Both the position numbers and the translations under genes were made by a program. Positions 56,192 through 58,000 of a DNA stretch of 58,000 nt are shown here, one piece after another. Under the pieces are notes generated by a model that was given only the letters and a program-made list of their open reading frames with translations, searched no databases and had not been told where the DNA came from. Position 1 is the stretch's first letter, and each line of letters opens with the position of its first letter. Origin of the DNA: Adiantum capillus-veneris (taxonomy: Eukaryota > Streptophyta > Polypodiopsida > Polypodiales > Pteridaceae); assembly GCA_014529385.2 (NCBI GenBank), contig CM043960.1, positions 29,297,396 through 29,355,395 of the forward strand, read 5' to 3'.

Positions 56192-57125
56192 TGTTGGACG
56201 GATACGCCGCGACGGACGTCAGCACAGCGAGAACTCACCTAACATGCAATGTCAGCTAAGGACAAAGCTCAACCCGCAGGCGCATGGAAGCAAGCATAAG
56301 GTGTCAACCTACACTCAACCGACTCCCAACTAATTCCTACAGAGGTCCCTACCAATTGTCTAAGTCACAGCCTTCAAGAGTGCAAAAGAGGAAACTTCCT
56401 ACAACGCTTGCTAGAGCCGAACACCCATCAAACACTTTTGAAACACCATAGAACTTGAAGGCGACCCTATTAATACCTATAGGCCGCTCTCCCTAAGGTC
56501 TATGAACCAAAATCACGACCCAAAACACCCGGTGCAGAAACATGTAGGATGTCTGGCCGAAATCTGCAGGTCTTCGTTTCCAAAATCTGCAGTGCCTAAT
56601 GTGTAGTTCTACTCAATGTGAACGCGTGGATATGCTGCAATGCGAAATCAGATAACGTATGCTCACCCAAACAACTGATGAAGCTCGTAGAAGGAGCTCC
56701 CAAAGCCGGACTGTACACGCACAATGTTGGTATCGGCGCGTAGCTCTAGTCGGGGGCGACACGCTGCACTTCTCCGCACTCGATTCCGACCACCGTAGCA
56801 CACGTAGCGTCAAGACAAGCTCACACTCTCTCTCTCGTACACAGTACGCTCACTCACAGACTTTAAACTTCTTTTGAAAATGACCAAAGGTTTTTTCACT
56901 AAGTTCAAAAAGTGGTATATATACCTTACAACTTCTCAAACCCTAAAGTTCCAAAATCAACCATCTACTCAATCTAACTATCAAAACTAGGATACAATCT
57001 GGAAACTTCTGTAAGTCCCAATATTTACAAGGTGAAAAATCGGGTTTTCCTAAATGAATGAATAATTACAAAAATAATACTCCGCAGAGTAGTTAGATGT
57101 CGTGGGGTGTGTCCAGCTTCTAACA
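56192..57125 (-). mobile_element. 3' LTR (934 bp) of a Ty3/gypsy-type element
   Basis: On the minus strand it begins TGTTAGAAGCTGG at 57125, straight after a polypurine tract, and ends CGTCCAACA at 56192. It is related to the LTR at 6455-7393. A TATATATA box is at 56916-56923. A half-site of the leader palindrome (ATGTAGGATGTCT) lies at 56542-56554. What follows outside (56191 and below) is not a primer site, confirming that this is a 3' LTR. Confidence 0.8.
56916..56923 (-). promoter_or_regulatory. LTR TATA box
   Basis: TATATATA about 205 bp into the LTR, matching the position of the box in the related LTR. Confidence 0.55.
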
Positions 57126-57139
57126 TCCCCCCCCTCCTT
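57126..57139 (-). promoter_or_regulatory. Polypurine tract
   Basis: AAGGAGGGGGGGGA on the minus strand, directly before the LTR start. Confidence 0.8.
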
Positions 57140-57176
57140 GTTCATGTCGTCCCTGACATGGCCTTGATAAGCTGCT

Positions 57177-57979
57177 TCATCTTATCGTTTCCCGCATCTT
57201 TAGCAGAGATTCGCACCTTGCATGTAGATTCAGCATTGTGGGGCCAAAGATATCTATATTCATGGTGAAGAACCCCGTATAGAATGCTTCTTCAAAAGCC
57301 TGGAGGTGATAGGATGGTAGAAACATAATTCTTTGATACAACGCATGTATCACCTCCTTGGAAGGCTGACCTGACAGATCATAAGCACATCTGTATGTGT
57401 CCTGGAAGAAGAATATGTTGTCGGTCACCTGGCCTCGCTTGAAAGTCTCGAACACTGCTAGGATGGTTCTGTAGATTTTTCTCATCATAATGCATGTAAG
57501 GTCAGGTGAGCCAGTGAACAACTTTATGGCGCCCGTGAGGGTTTTCACCATGTATTGGACACTTATTCTCTCACCTTCACGCTCGGCAGCTTTGAGTAGT
57601 TTAGCCAAGTGGGTTGGCTTCTTTGCAAGATTTCTTGTGCCTTCCACGACCTAACCCTTGGTAGAGGACAGAAGCTGAGGTTGTCTCTGATATGTTTAGG
57701 TGCCTCTACCAAGTGGATTAGGTATTGTGGGTACTTGGTAAGCCAAGCCTTCCTCCACTTTGGCTAAGAATCCACTATGAGCTTAACTCCTTCTGGCCTC
57801 GAGGTGTCTGCATTGTAGAGAGGGACTGTTGGATCTTCTCTGATTCGCCTGTTTATTGTTGTTGCCTCATATTTCAGCAATGGATATGGGAGAGAGGGCT
57901 GAAGCAACTCACGCCTGAGATTGCTGGCGTCAATCTTCTGAATGGTCATAGATTTGAAGACCCTCTGCTCCCATTCCAA
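57177..57979 (-). pseudogene. 'ORF3' copy C, partly outside the window
   Basis: Two frames, 57979-57764 and 57647-57177, carry the ORF3 blocks: QPSLPYPLLK, then (after a TAG at 57764-57766 and through a shift near 57650) KWRKAWLTKYPQYLI, PLPRVRSWKAQ, QYMVKTLTGAIKLF, CAYDLSGQPSKE, RIMFLPS and FEEAFYTGFFTMN. Identity with copy A is roughly half, by eye. It stops 38 bp before the polypurine tract. The coding region continues beyond 58000. Function unknown: no signal peptide, membrane helix or enzyme motif is seen. Confidence 0.7.
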
Positions 57980-58000
57980 GTCTTCCTTTGTGCTTTCTCT

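Overview
The window reads as nuclear DNA of a land plant with a repeat-rich genome. It holds broken Ty3/gypsy and Ty1/copia retrotransposons, long (GA/CT)n and (TG)n tracts, GT-AG introns and fragments of plant-type host exons. No bacterial, organellar, rRNA or tRNA gene was found, and the species cannot be named from the sequence. Almost every gene is decayed. The longest intact reading frames are a 436-residue retroelement ORF (2606-3916, minus) and a spliced 413-residue protein (12069-13511, minus).

Layout. 1-2344: unassigned AT-rich DNA. 2345-7393: 5' end of a minus-strand Ty3/gypsy element, with a 939-bp LTR, a tRNA-Asp-type primer site, a 2-kb leader studded with 18-22 bp CGCG palindromes, then ORF1. 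7394-9066: microsatellites and two GC-rich foldbacks. 9067-13511: the most unusual region. A plus-strand gene encodes a histone H3-like domain, a Ulp1/C48 protease domain, an acidic linker and an FCP1-like HAD phosphatase domain. It faces a convergent minus-strand gene of unknown family. 13863-15286: a retroelement 3' end with an unrecognised 'ORF3', a polypurine tract and a 434-bp LTR. 15848-19437: minus-strand gypsy gag-protease-RT remnant. 20956-30259: plus-strand gypsy element with LTR, primer site, palindrome-bearing leader, RT, RNase H and integrase, then a second protease-like segment and another ORF3 copy. 30260-39143: mostly non-coding, with local duplications and a 152-bp (CT)n. 39144-41560: decayed multi-segment coding region of unknown family. 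41630-44860: two minus-strand copia fragments. 46897-48340: first exons of a ubiquitin-conjugating enzyme and a beta-tubulin, each cut at an intact splice donor. 49112-51381: tandem repeats, a copia RNase H end and its LTR. 51402-53705: plus-strand gypsy gag-PR-RT meeting, tail to tail, a minus-strand copia gag-PR-INT (53706-55886). 56192-58000: 3' LTR and a third ORF3 copy of a minus-strand element whose LTR is related to the one at 6455-7393.

Two things stand out. First, the H3-like/Ulp1/HAD gene joins chromatin, SUMO-type proteolysis and phosphatase modules in one locus, next to hairpins that look like CACTA subterminal repeats. Second, one Ty3/gypsy group links four features: a tRNA-Asp-type primer site, leader arrays of CGCG-centred palindromes, LTR half-sites of the same motif, and an undescribed ORF3 just before the polypurine tract. 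Domain calls were made by eye from conserved motifs. No database search was run.
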